A stretch of 61,285 bases of DNA, taken from NCBI GenBank assembly GCA_964573725.1, contig CAZNLJ010000029.1, positions 1 to 61,285 of the forward strand, read 5' to 3'. This stretch comes from UBA6168 sp964573725. Lineage in GTDB: Bacteria; Bacteroidota; Bacteroidia; Chitinophagales; Saprospiraceae. Of this stretch, positions 9,483 to 18,699 are shown piece by piece (the first letter of the stretch is position 1; every line of letters begins with the position of its first letter). The notes under the pieces were generated by a model. It worked only from the letters and a program-made list of their open reading frames with translations, did no database searches and was not told the DNA's origin. Made by a program: the position numbers and the translations under genes.

Positions 9483-11087
9483 TCAAGGCATCCACCAGAC
9501 CTTGGCGGCGGGGCTGTCGGACACCATCCTGGACACCTGGTCGGCGTAGTTTTCCGGGTTGTTGGCGGTTTCCGAGGGCGGATAGGCGAAGCGGTAAAAG
9601 ACCGGCGGGGTACCGGTCCGCGGGGTCGCGGCGGTCCGCCGCCAGAGGGCGAAGGCCTCCCAAGGTTGGCGGAAGGCATCCAGCCAGCGTTGCTGGTAGA
9701 TCAGGCGGAGTTTGTCGTCCTGGGTGAATATACTGAGGCGGGGATGGTTGGCAACGGCAAACAGCTGCCCTTGGGAAAGGATGGGCGGCCGGTTTTCGGT
9801 CCAGCGGGCGGAGCCGGTCATCACCGCTTGCCAGAAGGACAAGGAGGAGACCAACCCGAGGGTGTAGGCGCCTTCCGCCTCATCGGGATCGGTGGGGACA
9901 CCCATGCCGCGGAGATGGGCTTCCGCTTCCAGGAAGTGGACTTCGGCGGCGGTCAGGATGATTTCCGGGACATCCTGTTCGTCGCGGACCAGGTAGTAGT
10001 TGAACGGGGAGAACAGGTTTCCCTGTCCTTTGACGGGGAAGTTATTGTCGCGGTGACGGCCGTAGGGGATCCCCCCTTCCGCGGGAGGCGGCCCGACGGG
10101 GTCCTGTGGAAACGGTGCCCATTCCCCGGCATTGTTCGTTTCGAAGAAGAGGAAAGCCCGGGGGTCGAAGATGCCGCTGCCGTCCGGAGCGTCCGATTCG
10201 GACAGGGATTCCCAGATGGTGGTGCCCATCCGCAGCTTGTTGTGTTCGGAAAAGGACCAGTTCAATCCTTCGTTGGTCCAACCTTGGCGGCGGGGCCACA
10301 GGCAGATGTCCTCCCCTTCCCGGATCAGGGGAAGCCGGTTGCCGATGATGTCCGCGATGATCGGGAAGGCGAAGGAAGGATCTTTTTCCGCCATCCGGAT
10401 CGCATGGCGGAGGCGGAGGGCGTTCGCGAACTTCCGCCAACGCAGCAGGTCGCCGCCGAGGAAGGTGTCGAAGGCCCCCAGGGAGACATAGGGATGGCCG
10501 GCAGCGGTGACCGGATTGGCGGTCGTCCGGATGTGTTCGTCCACCCAGGCGAGCTCCGACAGCAGGAACTTGTAGATTTCCGCTTGTGCATCGAAAGGCG
10601 GGCGGGCCTTGTCAACCCCTTCGAACCCCTTTCCGGCTTCAAAAAAAGGCATATCCCCGAACAGGTCGGTCATCCGGAAGGTCTTGTAGGCCATCAGCAC
10701 CTTGAGTTGGGCGCGGATATTGTCCCAGGCTTCGGGGTCCTCGCCCGACCGGTCTTCCACGCGGCGTTCGATTTCCCGGATGTGCGCCAGGGCGCGGTAG
10801 TAGCCTGTCCAGACCTCCTCCGTCCCGATGCTGACGTTGTCGAAGCCCACCCCGGTCCGGGCGGCCTGTTGGGTAATCGGGTACAAGGTCTCGTTGTGGA
10901 GGTAGAATTGTTCGTTCCAGCCCAATCGGAGGGAAGCGGACACCGTATTGAAAAGGGGGCCGACGTCGGTATCCGTCGGATAGAACGGATTGCGGTTGAT
11001 GTCATCGAAATCCGCGGTGCAGCCGGCGGACAGGACGGCCAGGCACATGTACAGGAAGGTGGCGGCGGTGGAATGTCTGAAACTCAT
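9483..11087 (-). CDS. susD: SusD/RagB-family outer-membrane lipoprotein
   Basis: 534 residues with a lipoprotein signal peptide ending LAVLSAGC, so Cys23 is the likely lipid anchor. The mature start (FDDINRNPFYPTDTD) and the sequence LRWRKFANALRLRHAIRM are typical of the SusD-like_2 group. The C-terminal part (IYQQRWLDAFRQPWEAFALWRRT) also fits. SusD proteins are surface lipoproteins that cap the SusC barrel and bind the glycan or peptide substrate. The partner SusC would normally be directly upstream. Here susC ends 7.6 kb away at 18700 and five oppositely oriented genes lie between. The PNGase F-like gene follows 127 bp downstream. The gene is full length with no frame defect, so it appears functional and must have its own promoter between 11088 and 11249. 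Confidence 0.9.
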   Translation of the reverse strand: MSFRHSTAATFLYMCLAVLSAGCTADFDDINRNPFYPTDTDVGPLFNTVSASLRLGWNEQFYLHNETLYPITQQAARTGVGFDNVSIGTEEVWTGYYRALAHIREIERRVEDRSGEDPEAWDNIRAQLKVLMAYKTFRMTDLFGDMPFFEAGKGFEGVDKARPPFDAQAEIYKFLLSELAWVDEHIRTTANPVTAAGHPYVSLGAFDTFLGGDLLRWRKFANALRLRHAIRMAEKDPSFAFPIIADIIGNRLPLIREGEDICLWPRRQGWTNEGLNWSFSEHNKLRMGTTIWESLSESDAPDGSGIFDPRAFLFFETNNAGEWAPFPQDPVGPPPAEGGIPYGRHRDNNFPVKGQGNLFSPFNYYLVRDEQDVPEIILTAAEVHFLEAEAHLRGMGVPTDPDEAEGAYTLGLVSSLSFWQAVMTGSARWTENRPPILSQGQLFAVANHPRLSIFTQDDKLRLIYQQRWLDAFRQPWEAFALWRRTAATPRTGTPPVFYRFAYPPSETANNPENYADQVSRMVSDSPAAKVWWMP

Positions 11088-11249
11088 CTGGGTGCAGCAG
11101 GTCTGGTTCGGCAGGCAAGATGGTGAAATTCGGCGAAACCCGGTAATCTTCGGCCCGGTGTATCCGAAGAACCGGCAGCTTGTTATCTATATGTTAACGG
11201 GTTGGGAAAGTCGGCGAATGAACGAATATTTGTCGGACCAAATCTTTTC

Positions 11250-11573
11250 ATGCGTCGATTTCTCCTGATCGTTCTTCTTTTGACAGCCCGCTTGGCCGCC
11301 GGCCACGCCGTTGTCGCTCCCGACATCCCGGTCATCGGGGATGCGCTCCGGGTCTGTCCGACGCAACAGGTCGCACCGGCGGCAGCGGCGGACCTTCCCT
11401 GCAGCTGCGAAGAGGAGACGGAGGAGGAAGACAGCGACGGTCCTCGGACCCGGCCGGAGGTTCCTGCCGGTCGGGGCGAAGGGTTCCTGCGGTCGGCTTC
11501 CTACCGGAACGAACTGCATCTTTTCAAGATTTCCCTTTCCTTACATATTTATTACTGCCTTTTTCGGAATTGA
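11250..11573 (+). CDS. Small secreted protein, unknown function
   Basis: 107 residues from ATG 11250, chosen because it begins a clear signal peptide (MRRFLLIVLLLTARLAAGHA). The mature part contains a Cys pair (LPCSCEEE), a run of acidic residues (EEETEEEDSD) and a hydrophobic, aromatic C-terminus (HLFKISLSLHIYYCLF). I do not recognise a family. It starts 162 bp from the divergent susD and ends 104 bp before the SulP gene, so it is probably the first gene of the SulP-DUF2490-DabA-DabB unit. The Cys and acidic cluster could bind metal, but that is a guess. Small secreted proteins ahead of transporter operons are common in Bacteroidota. It could also be a spurious ORF in GC-rich DNA. Confidence 0.55.
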   Translation: MRRFLLIVLLLTARLAAGHAVVAPDIPVIGDALRVCPTQQVAPAAAADLPCSCEEETEEEDSDGPRTRPEVPAGRGEGFLRSASYRNELHLFKISLSLHIYYCLFRN

Positions 11574-11677
11574 AGCGGGATGGTTCCCTTTCCGGGCGGC
11601 GATCGTATTCGTCCGGATATGTCCAAACGGGTTCGGCCGTCGGCCGGGCTGAAAGCTAACCATCTCATTCATTTTCC

Positions 11678-13273
11678 ATGCAAGACAACAAGCATTCCGT
11701 CCCGATCGACGGATGGGCCGGTTTCCGGCAATCATTCCGCAGCGACGCCATCTCCGGCTTCATCGTTTTCCTATTGGCCATGCCCTTGAGTCTCGGCATC
11801 GCGAAGGCGTCCGATTTCCCGCCCGTCATGGGATTGTTCACCGCCATCATCGGCGGACTCGTCGTCAGTTTCCTGGCTGGATCGCGGCTGACGATCAAAG
11901 GTCCTGCGGCCGGTCTGATCGTCATCATTTCCGGTGCGGTCACCGCCTTCGGCGGTGGCGAACAAGGCTGGCGGCTGACCTTGGGCGCCATCGTGGTGGC
12001 GGGGGTCATCCAAATATTGTTCGGCGTCTTCAAATGGGGCCGCCTGGTGGATTTCTTCCCTTTGTCCGCCGTGCACGGCATGCTGGCCGCCATCGGTATC
12101 ATCATCGTGCTGAAGCAGGTGCCGGTGCTGCTGGACATCGATCCGCAGCTTTACAAGGGGCAAGGGCCCTTCGAGTTGTTGGCCGGTATTCCCGGATACC
12201 TGTCCCACCTGGACCCGAGGGCCACCCTGATCGGGCTGGTCAGCCTCGCCATCATGATGGGTTGGCAGCGGGCTCCGGTCGGGCCGCTCCGCAAGATACC
12301 GGCGGCCTTGTTGGTGCTGCTCATCTCGATACCGGCGGAGCTGGCGATGGATTTCCAGCATACGGAGCCGCCCTATGCCTTGGTGCACGTCGGCAACCTG
12401 ACCGAAAACCTCCGGTGGAACGCCGATTTTTCGGGTATATCCCAAACCGGCACCTTCCTGAAGTACGTCATCATGATCGCCTTGGTGGGTTCGTTGGAAT
12501 CCTTGTTGACCGTCAAGGCCATCGACATGTTGGACCCTTACAAGCGGACCTCGGACGCCAACAAGGACATCATCGCGGTCGGGGTCGGCAACAGCCTGTC
12601 CGCCTTGCTGGGTGGTTTGCCCATGATATCGGAAGTGGCCCGCAGTTCCGCGAACATCTCCTACGGAGCCCGTACCCGGTGGGCCAATTTCTTTCACGGT
12701 TTCTTCCTGTTGGTCTTCCTGCTGTTCGCCCTGCCGGTCATCGAGCTGATTCCCAACACCGCGCTGGCAGCCATGTTGATTTCCGTCGGCATCAAACTGG
12801 CCCACCCGAAAGAGTTCATCCACATCTTCCATATTGGCAAGGAACAGCTGGCGATTTTCCTGGTCACCATTTTCTTCACCTTACATGAGGACCTGCTGGT
12901 CGGCATAGCGGCCGGTATCCTGTTGAAGATGGCCATCCATGTATACCACGGGGCACCTTTGTCATCCCTGTTCCGATCGGATATCGCCGTCTCTTTCAAC
13001 GACGGCAAGTACCTCGTGGAGGTGGGGCGGTCCGCGGTATTCACCAATTACCTGGCACTGAAGTCCAAGCTGGAGGCCATTCCGGCGGGGATGGACCTGA
13101 CCCTGGACCTGGGCGACACCCGCTTGGTCGACCACACCGTGATGGAAAATGTCCGTCATTTCGAGCACCATTACGTCCGCAGCGGCGGGACGTTCCGGCT
13201 CAGGGGACTGGATGGCCACCAGCCCTTGTCGGGGCACCAGTTGTCGGCCCGCCGGAAAGCGGTTCCGGCATAA
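11678..13273 (+). CDS. SulP-family inorganic anion transporter
   Basis: 531 residues with about 10-12 hydrophobic helices. SulP hallmarks near the N-terminus are AISGFIVFLLAMPLSLGIAKASDFPPVMGLFTAI and SRLTIKGPAAGLIVI (residues about 25-85). VGSLESLLTVKAIDM and GGLPMISEVARSSANISYGARTRWANFFHG follow at about 270-345. The C-terminal 110 residues form a reduced STAS-like domain (LTLDLGDTRLVDHTVMENVRHFE). SulP proteins carry sulfate, bicarbonate or other anions, often with sodium or protons. Location just upstream of DUF2490, DabA and DabB favours a role in bicarbonate or inorganic-carbon handling (inference). Sulfate cannot be excluded. It is followed 58 bp later by the DUF2490 gene, consistent with an operon. 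Confidence 0.9.
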   Translation: MQDNKHSVPIDGWAGFRQSFRSDAISGFIVFLLAMPLSLGIAKASDFPPVMGLFTAIIGGLVVSFLAGSRLTIKGPAAGLIVIISGAVTAFGGGEQGWRLTLGAIVVAGVIQILFGVFKWGRLVDFFPLSAVHGMLAAIGIIIVLKQVPVLLDIDPQLYKGQGPFELLAGIPGYLSHLDPRATLIGLVSLAIMMGWQRAPVGPLRKIPAALLVLLISIPAELAMDFQHTEPPYALVHVGNLTENLRWNADFSGISQTGTFLKYVIMIALVGSLESLLTVKAIDMLDPYKRTSDANKDIIAVGVGNSLSALLGGLPMISEVARSSANISYGARTRWANFFHGFFLLVFLLFALPVIELIPNTALAAMLISVGIKLAHPKEFIHIFHIGKEQLAIFLVTIFFTLHEDLLVGIAAGILLKMAIHVYHGAPLSSLFRSDIAVSFNDGKYLVEVGRSAVFTNYLALKSKLEAIPAGMDLTLDLGDTRLVDHTVMENVRHFEHHYVRSGGTFRLRGLDGHQPLSGHQLSARRKAVPA

Positions 13274-13331
13274 GCCGGGAAAATCCTTTCCGGTCGTCCG
13301 GTACCTTCCTATCATCAATCCGAATCACATT

Positions 13332-14114
13332 ATGCTACATAAGAAATATATCGCCTATCCGCTATTCTGCTGTTGGCTGCTGGTCGGCCCGGCGGGCGAG
13401 GCGCAAACCGATGCCTACCATCAAACGGCCGACAACCACAACGTTTGGCTGGCTTTCTTCGGAACACATGCCTTGGGGGGTCATTGGAGCCTTCAGACGG
13501 AGGTGCAATTCCGTCGGAGCGAAGGCTTGCTCCATCCGCAGCAGTTCCTGGTCAGGCCGGGTTTCAACTATCACTTTTCCGACCGGTTGACGGGATCCTT
13601 CGGGTACTTCTTCATCGAGACCTATCCGTGCGGTGCGTACCCCATCCCCTTGCGTACCCCCGAACACACCCTATGGCAACAACTGGCCGTCGCATCGAAA
13701 ATCGGTCGGGTGGATTTGCTCAGCCGTATCCGGTTGGAGGAGCGGTTCATCCGGGTACCTGTTCCGGATGAGGAAGGATTGCCGACCCACGGGCCGGCGG
13801 TCCACACCAACCGGTTCTGGATGTTGCAGCGGGTATCCTTTCCTATCAGGATGACTGCGGCCGGCCCGTCCCGCCTGTACGGCTTCTTATCCGAGGAGGC
13901 CTTGTTGAATTTCGGTCGGAAGGTATCCGCCAACCTATTCGACCAAAACCGGTTCACCGCCGGATTCGGTTACCACCTCAGCAAGGCCTTGCGGCTGGAG
14001 GCGGGCTACCTGCACCAGTTGGTGCTCAAGCCGGACGGCATCCGCATCGAGCAGAATCACACCTTGCAGGCGAGTGTATTCGCCAAGTTATCTTTCATCA
14101 AGCAACAACAATGA
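13332..14114 (+). CDS. DUF2490-family outer-membrane beta-barrel protein
   Basis: 260 residues from ATG 13332, which gives a signal peptide (MLHKKYIAYPLFCCWLLVGPAGEAQ). The rest alternates in beta-strand fashion with aromatic residues and ends in KLSFIKQQQ. The pattern NVWLAFFGTHALGGHWSLQTEVQFRR, RPGFNYHFSDRLTGSFGYFFIE, SRIRLEERFI, and FDQNRFTAGFGYHLSKALRLEAGYLHQ fits DUF2490, a family of predicted outer-membrane barrels of unknown function. Its stop overlaps the dabA start by 4 bp (ATGA at 14111-14114), so the two are probably co-translated. This tight coupling suggests that the barrel serves the transport system, perhaps as an outer-membrane pore for inorganic carbon. That role is inferred only from position. 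Confidence 0.8.
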   Translation: MLHKKYIAYPLFCCWLLVGPAGEAQTDAYHQTADNHNVWLAFFGTHALGGHWSLQTEVQFRRSEGLLHPQQFLVRPGFNYHFSDRLTGSFGYFFIETYPCGAYPIPLRTPEHTLWQQLAVASKIGRVDLLSRIRLEERFIRVPVPDEEGLPTHGPAVHTNRFWMLQRVSFPIRMTAAGPSRLYGFLSEEALLNFGRKVSANLFDQNRFTAGFGYHLSKALRLEAGYLHQLVLKPDGIRIEQNHTLQASVFAKLSFIKQQQ

Positions 14115-16666
14115 ATATGGGCCATTCCGAATCATCATCATCATCATTCGACGAGGGGCAGGTGTTGCACGACCTGCACCATTACCTACCTTCCCAGACG
14201 CCCATCAAGGACTTCATCCATCACAACACCTTGCATGCGTTCCAGGACAGGAAATTTTATGATGCGATATTCCTGGCCTCCAAGGTATTCGGATACCAGG
14301 TCACCCTGGAGCTATCGGATTACAGGGGGTTGTACCGAAAAGGCCGGATCCGCGGCGAGGTATTGGACCGGCTGTTGACCGAACGGAAAGGGACGTCGGC
14401 GGCGGATTGGAAGGACCGGTTGTTGAACCGTCCTTATGAGACGGGAAATATGCCGAGATTAGGTCGGTTGCGGTCCGGTTGGGAGCAGGCATATGCCATG
14501 AACCTGGACGACCGGGTACATCCCTTATTGTTCCGGATCCTATCCTTTTACCTGGACCAGGGGATTGCCACCTGGCAATTTCCGAATGCGGACCTCGGTT
14601 TCCTGTCGGCGGTCCGGCAGTTGGAAAAGGACAATCTCGCCAGTTTCTTCAAACGGCCGCGTGCGCGCAGATTGTTGCAGGACGAAGCGATCGGGCTGGC
14701 TGACCTGTTGGAATTGCTGGTGGGAGACCCAGCCTTGTACCGGGAGTATCTTTTCGAACAGCAGTTTTCCCATCATGGTTGGTCGGGGATGGTCGCGACC
14801 GTGGAGCGTTTGCCGGAAACATTGATGCGTCCGCGGAAGATTTCCCTCCGGGACCTGGTCCATTTCGAGTTGTTGCTGGAGATCGACAACCTGGATGCGG
14901 TGGCGGGAGAAGGATGGGATTCCCTTGCTCGGCTTTCCCGTCCGGAGCCGGCCGACCTATTCGCCCCCTTGCCGTACAGCGAGCTCCATGAAGTCCTCCG
15001 GCTATGGCAGGATGCGTTCGAATGGAGTTATTACGACGAGGTGCTGGTCGGGTTACGACATAATCACCTCCAGGGACCACCCGGTCCGGGAGGTAAGGCA
15101 TTCCAGGCCATTTTTTGCATCGATGAACGCGAGTGTTCCCTGCGCAGGCATCTGGAATCGGTCGAGCCGGACTGTGAGACATGGGGCTGTCCCGGCTTTT
15201 TCGGGGTGGAGTTCTTTTTCCAGCCCCAGGGGGCCCGGTTTTATGAGAAGTTGTGTCCTGCGCCTGTCACCCCGTCCCACTTGATCAAGGAAAGTGCGCC
15301 GGTTTCGGCGCATGCAGAGGACCTGTTGTATCACCGGCATGCAAACCGGGTATTGCGGGGCTGGCTGACTTCCCTGCTCATCGGCTATCTGGCCGGATTC
15401 CGGCTGGTGCGCGACCTGCTGCGGCCCAGGATGAGTCCGGCGATTTCCAATGCGTTCGGACACATGGGGAAGGATTCCGTCTTGCACATCCTGCATGATC
15501 CCGCCCATCCGACGGAAGGAGGCCTCCGGCTGGGTTATACGCCGGAGGAGATGGCGGACCGGGTGGAGCGGACGCTCCGCGGGATGGGCATGACGGAAGG
15601 GTTCGCACCTTTGGTGTATGCGGTGGCGCACGGTTCCAGCAGTGCGAACAATCCCCACCATGGTGCGCACGACTGTGGAGCATGCAGCGGGAGGCCTGGT
15701 GCCACCAATGCCCGGGTTTTCTCCTACATGGTCAACCACCAGGCGGTCCGGAACATACTTGCCTTGCGAGGCATCCATATACCGGACAGCACCCAGTTTA
15801 TCGGAGCGATGCACGACACCGCCAGTGACCGGATGGCGTATTACGACGTGGACATCCTTACCCTGGAGAACCGGCAGCGGCATTGGAGCCATGCCAACAC
15901 GATGGAACAGGCCTTGGACCTGAATGCGAAGGAACGTTCCCGCCGTTTCGCCTCCATAGACACCCGGGCGGACATCCGGAAGGTCCGGAAGGCCATCCAG
16001 GACCGTTCCGTTTCTATGTTCGAGCCACGGCCGGAGCTAGGGCATGGCACGAACGCGCTGTGTATCGTCGGCCGGCGGTCATGGACGCGGGGGCTTTTCC
16101 TGGACCGACGGGCCTTCCTGAACTCCTACGATTACCGGACGGATCCGGATGGGCATCTCTTGTTGGGCGTCATGAGACCTTTGCCACCGGTCTGCGGCGG
16201 CATCAACCTGGAATACTATTTCTCGCGGGTGGACAACCAGAAATTCGGAGCCGGCACCAAGCTGCCCCACAACGTAATGGGGCTGGTGGGGGTTGCCAAC
16301 AGCAGCGACGGGGACCTGCGGCCCGGATTGCCCCTGCAGATGATCGAGGTGCACGATCCGGTCCGGCTGCTCATCATCGTGGAGCACCATCCGTCAGTGG
16401 TGCTAGATACCATCCGTCGGGAACCCGAGCTGTACGAATGGTTCCGCAACGAATGGGTACACCTGGTGGCCTTCGACCCGGTCCTGGGCGAGCTTTTCCG
16501 ATTCGAGGAGGGGACATTCGTCGCCTACCACCCGGCGGCCGGGGAGGTTCCCGAAATCCGGGACCTGCACCGGTTCCTGGAAACCGCCACCGAAATGGAA
16601 ACGAACCACATCCTGCATGCCACGGATGAGAACCTGAAGGTCCACACCTTACGCCCGACCCATTGA
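14111..16666 (+). CDS. dabA: DabA (DUF2309) inorganic-carbon uptake subunit
   Basis: 851 residues. DabA is the soluble, zinc-binding, carbonic-anhydrase-like subunit of the DAB inorganic-carbon pump; with DabB it accumulates bicarbonate, powered by cation flow. The expected zinc site is present: C336 and D338 in FCIDER, H507 in AVAHGSSSANNPHHGAH, and C522 in DCGACSG. The 15-residue spacing between His and the second Cys equals that of the characterised Halothiobacillus protein. Other family motifs are TPIKDFIHHNTLHAF near the N-terminus, FFGVEFFF, and FIGAMHDTASDRMAYYD. Length is typical for the family. It overlaps DUF2490 by 4 bp and is 81 bp upstream of dabB. Found in both autotrophs and heterotrophs, where it supplies bicarbonate for carboxylations. 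No carbonic anhydrase or RuBisCO gene is in the window. Confidence 0.93.
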   Translation: MNMGHSESSSSSFDEGQVLHDLHHYLPSQTPIKDFIHHNTLHAFQDRKFYDAIFLASKVFGYQVTLELSDYRGLYRKGRIRGEVLDRLLTERKGTSAADWKDRLLNRPYETGNMPRLGRLRSGWEQAYAMNLDDRVHPLLFRILSFYLDQGIATWQFPNADLGFLSAVRQLEKDNLASFFKRPRARRLLQDEAIGLADLLELLVGDPALYREYLFEQQFSHHGWSGMVATVERLPETLMRPRKISLRDLVHFELLLEIDNLDAVAGEGWDSLARLSRPEPADLFAPLPYSELHEVLRLWQDAFEWSYYDEVLVGLRHNHLQGPPGPGGKAFQAIFCIDERECSLRRHLESVEPDCETWGCPGFFGVEFFFQPQGARFYEKLCPAPVTPSHLIKESAPVSAHAEDLLYHRHANRVLRGWLTSLLIGYLAGFRLVRDLLRPRMSPAISNAFGHMGKDSVLHILHDPAHPTEGGLRLGYTPEEMADRVERTLRGMGMTEGFAPLVYAVAHGSSSANNPHHGAHDCGACSGRPGATNARVFSYMVNHQAVRNILALRGIHIPDSTQFIGAMHDTASDRMAYYDVDILTLENRQRHWSHANTMEQALDLNAKERSRRFASIDTRADIRKVRKAIQDRSVSMFEPRPELGHGTNALCIVGRRSWTRGLFLDRRAFLNSYDYRTDPDGHLLLGVMRPLPPVCGGINLEYYFSRVDNQKFGAGTKLPHNVMGLVGVANSSDGDLRPGLPLQMIEVHDPVRLLIIVEHHPSVVLDTIRREPELYEWFRNEWVHLVAFDPVLGELFRFEEGTFVAYHPAAGEVPEIRDLHRFLETATEMETNHILHATDENLKVHTLRPTH

Positions 16667-16682
16667 GCCGTCACCCTTCCTA

Positions 16683-16724
16683 CCGTCGGCGGGCAATTCG
16701 GGAGCCGTAACCGCCCGCCGGCGG
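16683..16724 (+). repeat. GC-rich inverted repeat between dabA and dabB
   Basis: Arms CCGTCGGCGGGC (16683-16694) and GCCCGCCGGCGG (16713-16724) can pair over 12 bp with one mismatch and an 18-base loop. No T-run follows, so it is not a classical terminator. It may stabilise or attenuate the dabA-dabB transcript. Confidence 0.45.
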
Positions 16725-16747
16725 AAGGACCAACCATTATCGAAATC

Positions 16748-18610
16748 ATGGAGAAACTATTGTGGATGTCCCAGGCCGTGCCTATCCTGGGCTTGTTGCT
16801 GACCTTGATGCCTTCCGGGCGTCGGGAAACCTGGATTTATCATTTCGCCTTCTGGCCATTGGTCGTATACCTGGTGGGAGCCGTCGGCATGACCATGGTG
16901 TGGATTTCCGGCGGCGGGACGCCCATCTTCCAACACCTGTTCACCTTTTACGAGACCGGGGACGCCTCTTTCCGGCTGGAAATGTATTTTGACAAATTGA
17001 CGGCCGCCTATGCGGTGGTCACCGGATTGTTGGGGGCGCTGACCATTTCCTTCAGTCGTTACTACATGCACCGGGAGCCGGGGTACAAGCGTTTTTTCAA
17101 CAACCTGCTTTTCTTTTTTTCCGGATTGAACCTGGTCATTTGTGCCGGCAACTTCGAAACCATGTTTTTGGGCTGGGAAGTGATCGGCATCAGTTCCTTT
17201 CTGCTGATCGGGTTCTACCGGGAGCGGTACCTGCCGGTGAAGAACGCCATCAAGGTGGTGTCGTTGTTCCGGTTGTCGGATATCATGCTGATGTTGGCCT
17301 TATGGCTATGCCATTTGGTATTCCACCAGAACATCCGGTTCCCGGCGCTGTCGGATGCCGCGACGATGTCCGTCATCCGGGATTCAGGGCCTTATGCGGT
17401 CTTGATTCCGGCCAGTTTCCTGCTGGTGGCGGCCATCAAGTCGGCGGTATTCCCCTTTTCCTCCTGGTTGCCCCGGGCGATGGAAGGGCCGACGACATCC
17501 AGTGCGGTATTCTACGGGTCTTTGTCTGTCCACATCGGGATCTTTCTGTTGCTGCGAATCCGTCCGTTTTGGGAGGCCGACCTCCTCTTCCGGGCGGGGA
17601 TGGCGACCCTCGGCCTGTTGACGAGCTTGGTCGCCTCCGCTACGGCGAAGGTCCAGTCGTCTGCCAAGACCCAGATTGCCTATGCCTCCGTCGGTCAGAT
17701 CGGCATCATGATGATCGAGGCGTCGCTGGGTTGGTACGACCTGGTGTTGGTGCATTTCGCGGGAAACGCGATGTTGCGGACCTATCAATTGTTGGTGTCG
17801 CCCTCCCTGCTCCATTACCTGATCCATCACCAGTTCTACCATGGGGCGGGAACGGATGACAGGGTCCTTCCGAGATGGCGGCGGGTGGTCCGGCATACCA
17901 TCCTGACCTTGTCCATCAAGGAGTGGAACATGGACCGCTTCCACTACCGGACCTTATGGATGCCGTTCAAGTGGATGGGGCGGCCGTTCGGGTTCCTGGC
18001 CCGACGACCGGAGAACGGCTGGATCCTGGGGACGGTATGGGCGGGCGGACTGATTGCCGGGATAGCCGGCCGGTCGGCGGGTTGGCAAAGCGACCTCGGG
18101 GTGGTGTACGAACTGTTGGGGTTGGTGCTGGCATTGGTGGCCTTTTCTGCCCGGGACCAAGTCCGGCGGCCATGGCTGTTCCTCCTGGCCAGTCATGGGA
18201 TGATCATGGTCGGGTTGGTCTTGCATTACCATTTCGACTGGGTGGAGACGATGTTGTACCTGGGGGGGACCAGTGTTGCCTGGTTCGTCGGAGACCGTAT
18301 ATTGGCGAGGATGGCCCGGCTTGAGGACGTTCGGGACCTTCGATCCTTTCAGGGACACATTTATGAGCATCCGCGGTTGGGCTTGTTCTTCCTGCTGAGC
18401 AGCCTGGCGTTGTCGGGATTTCCGATCACCCCTTCATTCATCGGGTTGGACGTGGTATTGGCACATATCCACGAAGGACAGGTGGTTCATCTGGTGCTGA
18501 CGATGTTGAGTTTCATTTTCATAGAAATTGCGGCGCTGCGGCTGTATTCCCGGGTCTTCCTGGGGCAGCACCAGAAGGCATACCATCAGATTGCCTTCCG
18601 CAATTCCTGA
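16748..18610 (+). CDS. dabB: DabB, NuoL-like membrane subunit of the inorganic-carbon pump
   Basis: 620 residues, highly hydrophobic with roughly 13-16 membrane spans. The first 350 residues carry the proton-antiporter fold of NuoL/MrpA: GWEVIGISSFLLIGFYRERYLPVKNAIKV, VAAIKSAVFPFSSWLPRAMEGPTTSSAVFYGS, and KTQIAYASVGQIGIMM. The lysine in AAIKSA and the glutamate in GWEVIG match the charged transport residues of that family. It sits directly downstream of DabA, the usual partner arrangement. DabB anchors DabA and drives it with proton or sodium flow. The C-terminal half (about 390-620) diverges from NuoL, as is usual for this group. No other Complex I genes are nearby, which argues against a respiratory role. 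Confidence 0.9.
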   Translation: MEKLLWMSQAVPILGLLLTLMPSGRRETWIYHFAFWPLVVYLVGAVGMTMVWISGGGTPIFQHLFTFYETGDASFRLEMYFDKLTAAYAVVTGLLGALTISFSRYYMHREPGYKRFFNNLLFFFSGLNLVICAGNFETMFLGWEVIGISSFLLIGFYRERYLPVKNAIKVVSLFRLSDIMLMLALWLCHLVFHQNIRFPALSDAATMSVIRDSGPYAVLIPASFLLVAAIKSAVFPFSSWLPRAMEGPTTSSAVFYGSLSVHIGIFLLLRIRPFWEADLLFRAGMATLGLLTSLVASATAKVQSSAKTQIAYASVGQIGIMMIEASLGWYDLVLVHFAGNAMLRTYQLLVSPSLLHYLIHHQFYHGAGTDDRVLPRWRRVVRHTILTLSIKEWNMDRFHYRTLWMPFKWMGRPFGFLARRPENGWILGTVWAGGLIAGIAGRSAGWQSDLGVVYELLGLVLALVAFSARDQVRRPWLFLLASHGMIMVGLVLHYHFDWVETMLYLGGTSVAWFVGDRILARMARLEDVRDLRSFQGHIYEHPRLGLFFLLSSLALSGFPITPSFIGLDVVLAHIHEGQVVHLVLTMLSFIFIEIAALRLYSRVFLGQHQKAYHQIAFRNS

Positions 18611-18699
18611 GTCGTCTTCCGCATCGGCCTGTGCATGGCTTCGGGACGGCGGCTGTCAGGGTTTGGCATCGTGGAAGCAGGCGTATCATAAGGTCGAAG

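Noticed and set aside
7172..9727. 851-codon plus-strand open frame over the PNGase F-like gene
   Set aside because: Shadow of the minus-strand gene; the minus frame has a signal peptide, enzyme motifs and a sorting domain.
16748..18610. NuoL of respiratory Complex I
   Set aside because: No other nuo genes nearby; the divergent C-terminal half and the position after DabA identify DabB.
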